This document shows, piece after piece, positions 1 to 11,186 of a stretch of DNA of 64,000 bases. Origin of the DNA: Avena insularis (taxonomy: Eukaryota > Streptophyta > Magnoliopsida > Poales > Poaceae); contig CM042687.1 in NCBI GenBank assembly GCA_023614405.1, forward strand, positions 236,556,292 through 236,620,291, read 5' to 3'. A model generated the notes under the pieces. It saw nothing but the letters and a program-made list of their open reading frames with translations, did not search any database and was not told the DNA's origin. The number at the start of each line of letters is the position of its first letter. Positions within the stretch are counted from its first letter, which is position 1. The translations under genes and the position numbers were made by a program.

Positions 1-965
1 TTCACGGAGGCAACAAAGAAACCGCCATGCAATGCCTTCAGCTGCAGCTGACAGGCGCGGGTCTGGCTTAGCAGCCTATCATCAGGATCCATCCGAAGCT
101 GGGAGGAGCTCGCTTATAGCTTCATCCGAAATTTCAAAGGCACCAGCAAGAGGCCCGCCTCAATCGAAGAGTTGCGAGCCTGCACTCAGAGAACGGGTGA
201 ATCTATTCGCTCGTACATACTACGCTGGTCTACAACCAAGAACTCCGCAGCACACATCTCCGAAGAAAGGGCCATCGACGCCTTCAGGGACGGCGTCAAG
301 CGCCCAGACTTCAAGGAGGAACTTGGGCGTGTAAAGCCCAAGACACTCGACCACCTCATGGAAATCGCCAACAGTTGGGCAGACGGCGAAGATTGCATCC
401 AGCGGGCGCAATCAGATGAAGAGGACGACTACGGCCGAAGACGCGAACGCCGCAGCAAGAGGAGATCGCGCGTCTACGAGGACCGCGACGGACCCGACAT
501 GGTCGCAGCCGGCTACGCCGACCGCCGTAACGACAACAGCCGCAACAGCGGAGGATACCGCAGCGGAAACTTCCGCGACAACGGACGACCAACGCAGTCG
601 TGGCAACGCCGCGACCGCGACAACGGACCCTCAGCATTCGACAAACTTTCGGGTCCATGCACCATCCACTTCTACATCGACAAACAAGATGGCAAAAAGA
701 AAGCTAGCCACATGCTTAAGGACTGCCGCGAGTTCCAGAAACTCAGCGAAGGCATGATGCAGATGAGGCAACAAGCTCCAATTCCCGCGTTCGGAAACGC
801 ACCTGAGCCAGGTGAAATAGCACACGAAGCTCCTCCACCGCTGCCTATTGGAGGCCCAAATCAACCAGTCGCACCAGCGCAAAACAACGCCGGGGTCGCA
901 TACCCCCCCACCAAAGGGAGCGCTAAATATGATCCAGAAGGGACGCCCCACCAACAGGGTGCAGA
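1..965 (+). pseudogene. gag: Element A gag, 5' partial
   Basis: The capsid/nucleocapsid precursor of a Tat element; the frame is already open at base 1. The core region near 95-360 contains SWEELAYSFIRNFKGTS, typical of plant gypsy gag, followed by an Arg/Asp-rich stretch (about 410-620). A Cys-x2-His and a His-x4-Cys pair at about 655-725 form an atypical zinc-knuckle-like site common in this clade in place of a standard CCHC box. A TGA at 49-51 interrupts the frame. The N-terminus is missing because of the window edge. The start of the protease domain is approximate. Confidence 0.8.
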
Positions 966-1721
966 AGAAAATCACCCGACAAATCAACTTGTCCGTGGCA
1001 ACTCCGCCTGCAAATCCCTGAGTACCTCAGCGGATCGGAGTCCTGCATCACATTCACTCGCGCGGATCACCCTTGCCAGATCCCTCGCCCAGGTCATGCT
1101 GCCCTGGTGCTGGAGGCGCAGATCGGAGGCTTCGAGATGAGTCGCGTCTTCATGGACGGTGGCAGCGGCATCAACCTAATGTTCGCAAGCACTCTAGCAG
1201 CTATGCGGATCCCGCAATGCAGCCTGGAACAATCAGACACAACGTTCCACGGCATTGTCCCAGGGAAGGGCATCTCCCCCCTGGGCAAAATAGGGCTCGA
1301 CGTCATCTTCGGGAAGCCGGACAACTTTCGGCAGGAGCGCCTAGAATTCGAAGTGGTGGACTGGCCGTCGCAATACCATGCCATCCTGGGACGTGTAGCA
1401 TTTGCAAGGTTCCTGGCCGTCCCACACTACGCATACCTACTACTCAAGATGCCAGGACCAAGGGGCGTCATCATAGTCCACGGGAGCTTCACCCGATCGG
1501 ACCAATGCGACAGGGATTTCAACAAAATCTCCCAGTCTTTCGGCATGCAAGACGAGCTTGTAAGGCTCCGCGAGGTGACGGACAATGGGCTACCCCCAGT
1601 CACAAAGCAGAACGCACCCGACATGTCTTTCGACTCCACCATCAACACCAAGAAATTGCAGGTCCATCCAACGGATGCCTCCAAGACGGCGTTGATCGCC
1701 AACGACCTCAGCACCGCATAG
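966..1721 (+). pseudogene. pol: Element A aspartic protease domain
   Basis: A retropepsin-like domain that would cut the Gag-Pol polyprotein. The active-site loop reads FMDGGSGINL near 1150; Asp-Gly-Gly-Ser instead of Asp-Ser/Thr-Gly is usual in Tat elements. The YHAILGR motif near 1377-1397 is the conserved C-terminal part of the fold. It lies in a different frame from gag, so gag-pro was joined by frameshifting or the frame has been lost. The frame runs on into RT after stops at 1719-1721 and 1881-1883. The left boundary is approximate. Confidence 0.75.
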
Positions 1722-3130
1722 GAAGGCGCGCTCGTCGAATTCCTCTGTGAGCGCTGGGAAATCTTTGCCTGGTGTCCTGCGGACATGCCAGGAGTTCCCA
1801 GGGAATTCGCCGAGCACGCACTCAATGTCTTCCCAGACACCAAGCCAGTCAAGCAGTCCATCCGAAGACTGTCAGAGCCATGAGCCAAAGCTATCGGCAA
1901 GGAGATCAACAGATTACTCGCAGCAGACTTCATCCGGAAAATCAAGGAAAGCGAGTGGCTAGCAAACACGGTGATGGTCTCGAAGAAGGACACGGACATC
2001 CTGCGGATGTGCGTGGACTTCACGTCACTAAATAAACACTGCCCTAAGGACCACTTCCCTCTTCCTCGGATCGACCAGATCATCGATTCGACTACAGGTT
2101 GTGAGAAACTCTCCTTCCTCGACGCCTACTCAGGCTATAACCAGATTCGACTCAAGGTCAAAGATCAAGAGAAAACGGCGTTCATCACACCGTTCGGAGT
2201 ATACTGCTACAACACAATGCCCTTCGGGCTAAAGAACGCGGGTGCCACGTACCAGCGATGCATGCAGGCCTGCCTCAAGGACCAGATCGGTCGCAACGTC
2301 CAAGTCTATGTCGACGACATAGTCATAAAAACCAAGGAGGCAAGAACACTTATCGACGATCTCCGCGAGACGTTCGACAACCTCGATCGCTACAGGATCA
2401 AGCTCAATCCAGAAAAGTTTGCCTTCGGCGTCCCCTCGGGTCAGCTGCTCGGGTACTTCATCTCTCAATGAGGGATCGAAGCGAACCCGAAGAAAATCAA
2501 AGCTATCATGACAATGGAGAAGCCGAAAAACCTCAAAGGCGTTTAGCAGCTCGCAGGGCGAGTAGCGGCACTAAGCAGGTTCATCACCGCATGGCGAAGG
2601 CCCTACCATTTTACCAACCTTCTGCAAAGGCAGACAAGTTCGAGTGGACACCAGAAGCCAACGACGCATTCGAAAGCCTCAAGCGGCTCCTCTCCACCTC
2701 GCCAGTTTTGGTCACGCCAAAAGAGCGCGAGCCCCTGTTGCTGTACATAGCAGCCACACACCAGGTGGTCAAGATACGATCGTGGTCGAACGACCCGAAG
2801 AAGGCAAGACCCACGGGGTACAACGCCCAATTTACTACCTCAGCGAGGTTCTCACTCCAACAAAACAGCGGTACCCGCACTACCAGAAGGTGGCCTACGG
2901 CATGTTCATGACGGCTCGACAACTGAGCCACTACTTCCAGGAGCATCAGGTGACGGTCGTCAACGAGGCACCCCTAAACAACATCCTGAATAACCCAGAG
3001 GCCACAGGGCATGTGGCCCTATGGGGCATTGAACTATCACCCCTGGACATCATCTACGAGAAGCGACATGCAATCAAATCTCAAGTCCTTCCGAACTTCC
3101 TAGTGCACTGGACGGAGCTGCAGCTGCCTG
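1722..3130 (+). pseudogene. pol: Element A reverse transcriptase and first RNase H, broken
   Basis: RT copies element RNA into DNA and RNase H removes the RNA strand. RT motifs in order: RMCVDFTSLN (about 2006), PLPRID, FLDAYSGYNQI, NTMPFGLKNAGATYQ, and the catalytic YVDD box at 2307-2318. In-frame stops occur at 1881-1883, 2469-2471 and 2544-2546. The frame shifts near 2590 and again near 2775. The first RNase H follows (VLVTPKEREPLLLYIAA, then IYYLSEVLTPTKQRYP at about 2830-2880). The YVDD box survives but the protein cannot be made whole. Confidence 0.88.
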
Positions 3131-3570
3131 ACACCCCAGACATGTCGCAGTCCTGGACAATGCATTTTGACGGCTCCAAACGCGAAGCCGAGAAGGTGAG
3201 TCATACTGACCTCCCCACAAGGTGACAAGATGAAGTACGTCCTTCGGATGAAATTCAGAGCCTCCAACAACGAGGCCGAATACGAAGCCCTCATCCATGG
3301 CATGAAGATGGCAAAAATATGTGGCGCAACGCGCCTGGTCATCTACGGTGACTCCAACCTTGTCGTACATCAGACGGTGAATGAGTGTGACACACACGCC
3401 GAAAACATGATCGCGTACCGCGCGCTATACAACGCACTCGAAGGAGAATTCGACGGCTGCGAACTTCGGCACGTTGGAAGAGAGAGCAACGAGGAAGCCG
3501 ATAGACTCGCCAACATCGGCTCCACTTGTGCAAAGGTACCACCAGGTGTGTTCCTCGAGCAGATCTGCGT
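3131..3570 (+). pseudogene. pol: Element A second (archaeal-type) RNase H
   Basis: A second RNase H domain sits between the first one and integrase, as known for Tat elements. Candidate catalytic acids are all present: Asp in WTMHFDGSK (about 3157-3182), Glu in NNEAEYEAL (about 3266), Asp in YGDSNLV (about 3345) and Asp in NEEADRLAN (about 3488). A frameshift near 3200 separates the first strand from the rest. The family assignment rests on motif order and position; a profile search with archaeal and retroviral RNase H models would confirm it. Confidence 0.75.
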
Positions 3571-3689
3571 GCCATCCATCAAGCGGAAATTCCCCAAGGG
3601 ATCACCCGAAGAAGCAGAACACTCGGGGGCTACGCTACCCGAAGGTCATGAAGGACCCGAAAAGTTGGATACCGAAGTTGCCATGGTCA

Positions 3690-4957
3690 ACCTGATGCAG
3701 GTCATGGCAGTCGAAGAAACTTGGACACTTCCATACCTCCAGTTCCTGATAAATGGAGAATTACCAGACAGCCCGACAGATGCCCGACGCGTATCTCGTC
3801 GGTCAAAAGCCTTCACCATCATCAACGGCAAGCTGTACAAACGCAGCATTACAGGCATACTACAACGGTGCGTCACCATCAATGACGGCAAGGCCATACT
3901 CCAAGATATCCACGAGGGCATCTGCGGCCACCATGCAGGTAGCCGCTCCCTCGTCGCCAAAGCTCTGCGAGCAGGATTCTACTGGCCAACGGCCATGAGC
4001 GACGCGAAAGACATCGTCCGAAGATGCAACGGGTGCCAACGGTTCGCCGACAAACCGCACACACCTGGGTCCGAACTTCGACCCATACCCATAGCCTGGC
4101 CTTTTGCCCAATGGGGCCTCAACATGATCGGCAGACTGCCAAAATCCTCGAAGGGAGGACATGTTTTCCTCCTGGTCGCAGTCGACAAATTCACCAAATG
4201 GATTGAAGCCATGCCAGTCACCAACCAGAAGGGCAAAACCGCCATCAAATTCTTTGAATCCATTGTCTACAGGTTCGGCGTACCACACAGCATCATCACC
4301 GACAACGGATCGAACTTCATCTCCGAAGAATTCCAGGACTTCTGCGAAGGCCTCGGGATCAACATCACGTATGCCTCAGTGGCACACCCGCAAACAAACG
4401 GGCAAGTGGAAAAGGCCAACGGTCTAATCGGCGCTGGCATCAAGAAGCGCCTCATGAGCTCACTCGAGCACAAAGCTGGAAACTGGACGAAAGAGCTATC
4501 GTCTGTCCTGTGGAGCTTACGGACAACGCCAAACAGCTCCACCGGCTACAAACCGTTCTTCATGGTGCACGGAGCTGAGGCCGTGCTACCAGCCGAAGTA
4601 CGCCACCAGGCTCCACGAGTCGTTGCTTACAGCGAAGCCGAATCCACGGCTACACTCGCAGATGCCGTTGACACACTCGACGAAGCACGGGATATAGCAG
4701 CAGCTAGATCAGCGGTGTACCAGCAAAGTCTCCGCAAGTACCACAGCCGCCGGCTGCGCCCAAGGTCCTTCGTCGAAGGAGACCTCGTCTTGCGACTTAA
4801 GCAAAAGCGACCGAATAAACTCGAGTCACCATGGGAAGGACCCTACGCCATCACCGAGGTCATCCCAGGTGGCAACTATCGCCTCAAGCACGTGGAGTCT
4901 GGAGTCGCATACTCCAACCCATGGAACATCTCGCACCTGCGACTATTCTACCCATAG
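3690..4957 (+). pseudogene. pol: Element A integrase with altered catalytic residue
   Basis: Inserts the DNA copy into the host chromosome. The N-terminal zinc site has His residues in HEGICGHH (about 3910-3935) and the Cys pair CNGC (about 4027). In the catalytic core the first acidic residue appears replaced: the usual Trp-x-x-Asp motif reads WGLNMIG, with AAC at 4121-4123. The second (TDNGSNF, about 4300) and third (GQVEKAN, about 4402) positions are intact. A GPY-type C-terminal motif, WEGPYAI, lies near 4830. The frame is open from 3206 to the TAG at 4955-4957. No chromodomain is present, as expected for Tat. Confidence 0.88.
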
Positions 4958-5324
4958 CAATGTACCCCCTTTTTTCGATAAGGCTTACAACCAAGGCTAC
5001 TCAGCCGAACCATGTACCTCCTCCATTATGATACAAATAAATCTAAGTGTCTCGCCCCCAACCTTCGGTTGACTATTTCTCTGCAACTTTATTACATGCT
5101 ACAAACGCACTCGGGGGCTCCCCCCACCTCACGATTTCATCGACTGAGGACAAAACATGTACACCTGAGTAGCTGACCACGTCAGGCAAACGAAAAGGGC
5201 ACGTACTAAATCAAAGCACTGCGTGCTCACCAACAGGCAAACCTTTACAACAAAGGGCACATACACGCCCAGCCGCAATATACAAATTTTACATCTATCT
5301 GTTTATTTTCAGGTCCTACCTATT
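4958..5324 (+). other. Spacer after element A pol; internal polypurine-like tract
   Basis: No credible ORF. At 5107-5121 there is a copy of the CACTCGGGGGCT motif that forms the true polypurine tract of this element at 10676-10689. Such a copy just after integrase could act as an internal second-strand priming site. This is inferred from sequence identity only. Confidence 0.45.
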
Positions 5325-5974
5325 CTAAAGAATAACCTGAGCACGCTGCTCAAACAAATCTACAATCTGTTCGGCATACTGCCTTACAGCCGCGTAATGC
5401 AGACGCATATTCCACTCGCCACCATCTGGTCGAGGAGGTGGCCCAGTCGCCATAGCAGCCAAATCTACGTCAGGGCGGTGCACCCTCACAAGAGACAAGG
5501 CAGCCTTCACCCCTGCGACGAGCTGCTGCCGCACCAGCTCCTTGACATTGCTGGCACTCCGAAACTTCGTCAGAAGACCTGCAAGGGTCGTTGGCACGGC
5601 ATCCAACGGAAACATGACGTGCAGCACCGAGGAAAGCGATATACGCACTGGCGGAGCACCCGCGAAACCTGGTAGACACGATCCTGCACCGTCGCGAAAC
5701 TATGGCACGATCACGATCCATCCAAGAAGCCGCGCCTCCATGTCTGTTGAGTCAAGCAATTGACTCGAACAGCAATACGCTTTTCTTCCCTCGGAGCAAG
5801 ATTGGCACCTGCGACAACCGCACAAAACAAGAGTAAGGCCAGCAGGCTCACCCGAAGAACTGAGCTACAGCCCGAAAGAAGGATCAACTTACATTGCAGC
5901 TGCTCGGACAGCCGACCCAGCTCCGCCATCAAATACTCCTCTCTGGCTGCACCACGGTGCGCTTTGGATTTCAA
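5325..5974 (-). pseudogene. Element A antisense ORF segment, downstream part
   Basis: Reading on the minus strand, an upstream piece (5974 towards 5890) encodes MAELGRLSEQLQ and runs into a good donor site (GTAAGT). A possible acceptor (TCGCAG) is near 5813. Further on, an ORF at 5648-5325 encodes a compact protein end with KAALSLVRVHRP, MATGPPPRPDGG and HYAAVRQYAEQI. These look like C-terminal parts of the antisense protein known from Tat elements. Whether this is a second antisense gene or more 3' exons of the one at 6345-9064 cannot be told here; that gene already has a stop at 6345-6347. No catalytic motif is visible. Confidence 0.5.
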
Positions 5975-6344
5975 ACGCGTCGGCGACCGCGTAACCCAAG
6001 CAAATCTCTCTCCAAGCTGCGCACGCGATCTCGAAGAAACGCGAGCTGCGAGGAATCATCCAATGATGCTCGCAAGGGCCTTTCGGATGAAGTGTCAACC
6101 GGGTCAGCACCCGAAGGAACCTATAGCAGCAGAAAAAAGAAGGCACACAGACATTCAGCCAAGAATAGAGCACAACTCGGAGGAATTCATTAAAGTATAT
6201 AAGGCCACTACGTGGCACAAGGATGATACTACAAAAGATATTTACAACAAAAATAGACTACAAACTACCCTACGTCTACTATGCCTAAGACGGAGGACAC
6301 TGAGTCGCCTCAGAACCATACTGCCTAGCTTTGGCCTCGCCCTG

Positions 6345-9064
6345 CTACCGCAATGCGTACTCAGACAACAAGTCAATGAGCTTGGGCCCATATCGTCTGC
6401 AGCGAGCGGAGTAGGCGGCGAAGGCTACCTCGGATCCATCTGCAGCCGTCGGCATCCGTGAAGTAATCTGGGGCAGGTCCAGCTCTGCACCAGCCGCCAT
6501 GGCCATCGCCAGCCCGACGGACGCGTCGATTCCCTTCTGCTTGCGCTTGTACGCTGCAGGCGCTTCGGCTGACAGAGCCTCCGCCAGGGCACCCACGTCC
6601 TCAAGGGATGCGCCCTTCGGGAAGAGCTCCTGGTAGAAGCGACCAAGGACCTCTTTCGCCTTGGCAAGGGAGTTGACGATGGTGCTGCAGCGGTCTTCGA
6701 CCGCTACAGTGGCATCATCTAGAGCACTCCCGTGCTCCAGAGCACCGCGGTCAAACTCGATGCCTGCGGCATCTAAGACAAAAAAGAAGAAAACATGAAG
6801 AAAGGCAACATAGAAGAAGATCCATAGAAAAAGGAGCAAGTACAAAAGCTAACGCTCACCCGAAATAGCCTTGGCAGCAGCCATGAGCTTCTTCGCCACC
6901 CCTTTTTCACGAAAGCAGCCACGGTGTGCTACTCCCTCACGATCTGCGGCTTCGGCTTCCAGCTCAAGGCGCTCTTCGCACGCTCGCTCAAGCAGCTCTC
7001 GCGGCTTCTGCTCCGATTGGCCAAGGCTCTTCTTCAGAGCATCGACCTCACGGAGAGAGTCGTTATGCTCCTCTGCATTTACAACAAGCAAGCGTCAAAG
7101 AACAGGACCAGGATAAGCAAGAGAAGTACTACAAGGCAGACGAATACCTTGAAGCTGCCGCAGTTTCACCTCCAGCGTCAGGCGTTCCTCCACCAGCCGC
7201 TTGGCCTCTTGGACAAAAGGCTGCAGCAACAGGCAATAGTAGTAAGAGCAGGACTTGGGGGCTACACCCAATACAAAGAAGCATAAACAACATCAGCATA
7301 CGAAGACACTCGGGGGCTCCCCCCGTAACATCAAGCAGGAAAACTTACGTGCTCCGAAGGCGAACCCGCAGGCCCGCCTGCGAAATTCTGAGGCGCAACC
7401 ACCATCCTCTCCTGCACAGGAGGAACTGGCGCAGCATCACCCGAAGTCGCCACCGTCTGAGGAGGAGGCGACGCAATGTTCGACTCTCCCATCATCTCCC
7501 CCGCACCATCACTAGAGCCGTCGGAGGATTGTCTGCATTCGAAGCCAATCAGCACAGGTGCAAACATCATAAAAAGAAAAGGACAACAGTGGCAACAAGA
7601 AAACTTATGAGCCCAACGCGCTCAGGTCGAAGATAGGAGAAGCCCTTCGGGCCCTTTTCTCCTCCTTCTTTTCTTCCTTCTTCTCCTCCTTCTTTTCTTC
7701 CTTCCTCCGCTTTGCTGGCGGGTGCAGAGCAACAGCCCGCACAGGAATGGCAGGAAGGGGAGAGGAAGAACCCCCATGAACATCATCATGACGCTCAAGG
7801 CCTAGAGGATTTCTGGGAGTCGGAGGAGTTGAAGCATCTGACGACTCGCTAGAACTCCGTGACCGCTTGCGCGGATGGTCCTCACTCGATTCGTCGGCAT
7901 CCTCCACTGGGGATCGCGCTGACGGTAGCTCGGACACGGAATCCACCACTTCATTATCCGGGGCATTCGGATACCTCTCGGGCAACGGTGGTGCCATGCC
8001 CGGCACTTTGAAGCTCTGCAAAAGGAAAAGGAACTTTGTTAGCAAACAAAGGAAAAAGTACACAGCTGACAAAAACAAAAGGGGAGCACTACGTGCGCAA
8101 ATCTACACCTTCGGTACGACCAGCGTCGAAGAAAAGGGAGGAGTCAGCGAATTCCCCGGGATTTCTTCGTCGGCCTTGAACTTCAACAGCACGCGAAGAG
8201 CCTTGTCAAGTTTCACCTCGGAGATTTTCTCACTCGAAACCCTCGTCGGATCACGGCGCCCAGAGTAAAGAAACATCGGATGCGCCCTCGCTTGGAGAGG
8301 CTGCACCCGACGCTCAAGAAACGTCCGGATGATGTCGACACCGTTCACCTCCTTCTCAGGAATCAATTGGAGATCCTCCACCCGACGATACAGGGCCTCT
8401 ACCTCCGCCACCTCACCATCCAAGATTTGGTTTTTCCAGGATCTTTTCTTCTCAATCAACTAGGAGGGGTCAAAAGGAACGAGACCAAAATATTGCCCAG
8501 GCAGTATGGAGTCACGGATGTAAAACCACTTCCTCCGCCAGTACTGGACAGATTCGGACATGGAAAAGGAAAAGAATTGCACATTGGGACTGAGGGAGAT
8601 GATGAAACCCCCAATGGGATACACACCATCCGAACCAGACTGCCTCTTCACGGAATAAAGCTTCCGGAAGAGGCCAAAGTGCGGCTCAATGCCAAGCCAA
8701 CACTCGCAAAGCGTGATAAAACACGCAATGTGAAGAAGGGAGTTGGGAGACAGATGATGGAGTTGAACCCCATAGAAAAAGAGCAGTCCACGAAGGAAGT
8801 CATGGACCGGAAAAGAAAACCCGCGAATCACGAAGGCAATAAACACAACCCGATACCCAGATGGGGGACGGGGGATTACCTCATTGCCGGGAAGTCTCAC
8901 GGCCGTCGTGTCTTGCGGGATCAGGCTCCGCTTCAGCTTTGGAGATCGCTCTCCCGCGTTTCTGATCGCCGCCAGCCACCGTCGGTGACGCGAGCAGTGG
9001 CGGTGCCCTTCTTGCCTCCGGCGGCGCTGGTCCCAACTGCAGATGAGGACTTCTTTTTCCCCAT
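6345..9064 (-). pseudogene. Element A spliced antisense gene (putative gypsy-type transposon, PF04195-like)
   Basis: A long gene opposite to gag-pol. Inferred exons: 9064-8109, 8015 to about 7612, 7532-7349, 7220-7148, 7072-6860 and 6772-6345. Donors include GTAAGT at 7348 and GTGAGC at 6859; acceptors TTTTGCAG, AATGCAG, GCTGCAG and TCTTAG fit plant introns, and the first splice (intron 8016-8108) keeps frame. Exon 1 (start MGKKKSSS) carries the domain core GFSFPVHDFLRGLL and LLHIACFITLCECWLGI, which resembles the 'putative gypsy type transposon' family. Later exons are Ser-rich, then Lys/Glu-rich, then predicted helical (VDALKKSLGQSEQKPRELLE). Lesions: a frameshift near 8950, a TAG at 8460-8462, and a TAA before the second donor. 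Function unknown. Confidence 0.7.
7662..7710 (-). repeat. Short tandem repeat coding for Lys/Glu in antisense exon 2
   Basis: A pyrimidine-rich imperfect repeat on the plus strand (CTTCTTTTCTTCCTTCTTCTC-like units). On the minus strand it codes for a run of EEKK units. Its length is likely variable between copies. Confidence 0.7.
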
Positions 9065-9524
9065 GGCGCTACGGCGGTGGTGGCGTTACCAACGAAGAAC
9101 GACAAAGGAAATGTGGAGGAAACTCTCAGCGCGCAGCAAGAATAACTCAAGAACAAGGAGGCAGTGAATAGATGAACTGCTGCGGTGAAAAACAAACCAC
9201 GATTTCACCAAGGATTATAACAGCGAAGACGACGCACGCTGGCCGTCCATCGAGAAGACCTAACGCCAACAGTAGATCTGGCCGTACACGTGTCAGCACC
9301 AAAACGAACCGTCGTTACCACGCTGTCCACTACGTGCGGAAATCGAGGAGACGCCAGATCATCTCACGCGCGTGACCGGTCAATTCAAAGTCAGCAAGTG
9401 GGACCCACGCTTCATCCAGTCAAGTCATCTCTGGCGTAGCAGACGCTTGAGGTCATCAATCGTAAGCACTGACGTCATCAAAAGCTATACTAGCACCACT
9501 TCGGCTCCATAGCTAAAAGTACTC
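9065..9524. other. Element A 3' region without genes
   Basis: No ORF or repeat I can support. It lies upstream of the antisense gene's start, so any promoter for that gene should be here. I see no clear TATA box. Confidence 0.35.
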
Positions 9525-10689
9525 ACTCGAATCTACGATTCGACTAAATACTTGGGGGCTACTCCTATCGAGGCGCTGGCGCGCGCACGGCTGCACAAAT
9601 GAGGACAAAATTATTTCTCTGAGTCCTACGTCGAGCTATTCTATCGGGTCCTCCAACAGGAGTCGACGAAACAACTGGCTACGCCATAAACTCAAGGCCC
9701 GAGTCGAAACCCTCCTCGGATGGTTGTATCACTTGATGCTACACAGGCGCAACGCTGACCCGATGTACTTCCGGGTCAACGGTATGCTCACGAGATTGTC
9801 GACTATAACTGCACAATACAAGACTCGAGTCTCTGCCCGAGTCCACGACTCCGCCAGACACTCGGGGGCTACTCCAAACTGGAGCACTGGTCGCGCACAC
9901 AAAAGATTTTTGAGTGGCACGCCAATGAACTACGCCATGGAACAATTCTTCGAGTCCGACGTCGAGTCTGCGACTCCACTACGGACTCGGGGGCTACTCC
10001 CATAGGGAGGATGGATTTAAGCATCCGAAAATTTTCGAGTCCTACGGACCTAATGATGGAAACAATGCTTGAACTAAAAGTCTCTGTTCGAGTCTACGAC
10101 TCGAACAGACACTTGGGGGCTACTCCCATAGGGAGCGCTGGTCGCGCACCCTATGAAATCTTCGACTGCAATCTTTCGGATCAGCACGCAAAACTTTTCG
10201 GCAACTCTGCCCCAATTAATGCTAAGTGAGTAACATCCTCCTTGGTCACCCGAAACACCTCCGCGGTGATAAACATTCGGATGCTGCATCTGCGACGCAA
10301 AGATAAGACCTACATATATCATCTGATGGCCTGGCAACGCACCTGACTGCGCTCTGCTAGTATGAATCCGTACCAGCAGGTACGATGAAAAATCCCGACG
10401 GACGCGTTGGGTACACCAATTAAAATCACTGAAATTCCACTCCTGTAAGTCCTCCGCGGCCTGAGTCGAATTACGCCAGCATATGTTCCAGGTCCGGGTT
10501 GAGGGACCCGAACCTGAAGAAGATCGTGTTGTTTCGTCCTAAGATGCTTAATCGACCCTGATCCGTCGGGTGAGTCTGGCACACGCATCAACAATCCCTA
10601 CACACATATACTATTAACATATAACTGCTCCCGAAGGATGGAAGAGTCCTCAGCCGAATCTACGATTCGACTGATCACTCGGGGGCTAC
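9525..10689 (+). repeat. Repeated hairpin plus polypurine-like modules of element A
   Basis: A degenerate tandem array. Each unit has an inverted repeat of the form CGARTCTACGAYTCG followed within about 25 bases by CACTCGGGGGCTAC or a close variant. Inverted repeats: 9528-9542, 9838-9851, 9963-9977, 10087-10105 and 10655-10669. Matching tracts: 9551, 9859, 9985, 10110 and 10676. Several units also share 'CCATAGGGAGCGCTGGTCGCGCAC'-like text after the tract, in shorter or altered form. Only the last tract borders the LTR. Element E carries the same modules. Further tracts without the clear hairpin lie at 5107, 7252 and 7307. Confidence 0.8.
10676..10689 (+). promoter_or_regulatory. Polypurine tract of element A
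   Basis: CACTCGGGGGCTAC abuts the 3' LTR and is preceded by the inverted repeat at 10655-10669. By position it is the primer for plus-strand DNA synthesis. Confidence 0.75.
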
Positions 10690-11186
10690 TAACATGGTTA
10701 TACCCTACGGGTACGTAACTTCAGCATACCTAGTCCAGCCCAAGGAAGGCCCACGGCAGACATACGCTGGCCCATGAAGATTTTCGGGTAACCTAGGCCC
10801 ATGACGTCTTCGGATCCTTGGAGAGCAAGACTAGAGTTTGAATACAACTTGTAACCTACTCGTATCGGTACCTGAGACCTAGCCTCCCCATATATAAAGG
10901 CTAGGAGGGGCCAACGAGGGGGCACGTAGACAACTCACCTCAACTCGACTCATACTTTCGCACACGCATCCACGCCAGATCGAATCACAGACCTCAGAAC
11001 CTTCGGTTCCACCGTAATCAAAGAGCGCATAAGCAGAGTAGGGTTTTCCCTCCGGGGGCCTGAACCTGGGTAAATCTCGTGTCCCCTGGTTGCTTGTCTG
11101 TTAACCGTGCCATGATCTCCAGCATCCCCATCTTCTCCAAAACCCAAGTCCATAACAATGGGCATTGACGAGATTAAACCTCGTCA
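10690..11186 (+). repeat. Element A 3' LTR
   Basis: About 497 bp, starting TAACATGG (ancestral TG mutated to TA) and ending CCTCGTCA. It is clearly related to the two LTRs of element E: the shared blocks include ACTAGAGTTTGAATACAACT, the TATA region and the last 150 bases. The end is placed by comparison with E and where homology to copia gag resumes. Confidence 0.85.
10891..10898 (+). promoter_or_regulatory. TATA box in element A LTR
   Basis: TATATAAA in the context CCCCATATATAAAGGCTAGG, conserved at the same place in both E LTRs. It is the likely core promoter of this family. Confidence 0.75.

Larger units (their letters stand above)
1..11186 (+). mobile_element. Element A: Tat-clade Ty3/gypsy LTR retrotransposon, left end outside window
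   Basis: The order seen is gag, protease, RT, RNase H, a second RNase H and integrase (1-4957), then a 5.7 kb 3' region with an antisense gene, then a 3' LTR (10690-11186). A duplicated archaeal-type RNase H and an antisense ORF between pol and the 3' LTR are known hallmarks of the Tat lineage, so the clade call is strong. The 5' LTR, the primer site and the left TSD lie outside the window. The right end falls inside the gag gene of copia element H. Pol has at least four in-frame stops and three frameshifts, so this copy cannot act alone. Confidence 0.9.

Noticed and set aside
9525..10689. CRISPR-like array of repeats and hairpins
   Set aside because: Repeat units are imperfect and irregularly spaced, and they sit inside a plant retrotransposon beside the polypurine tract.
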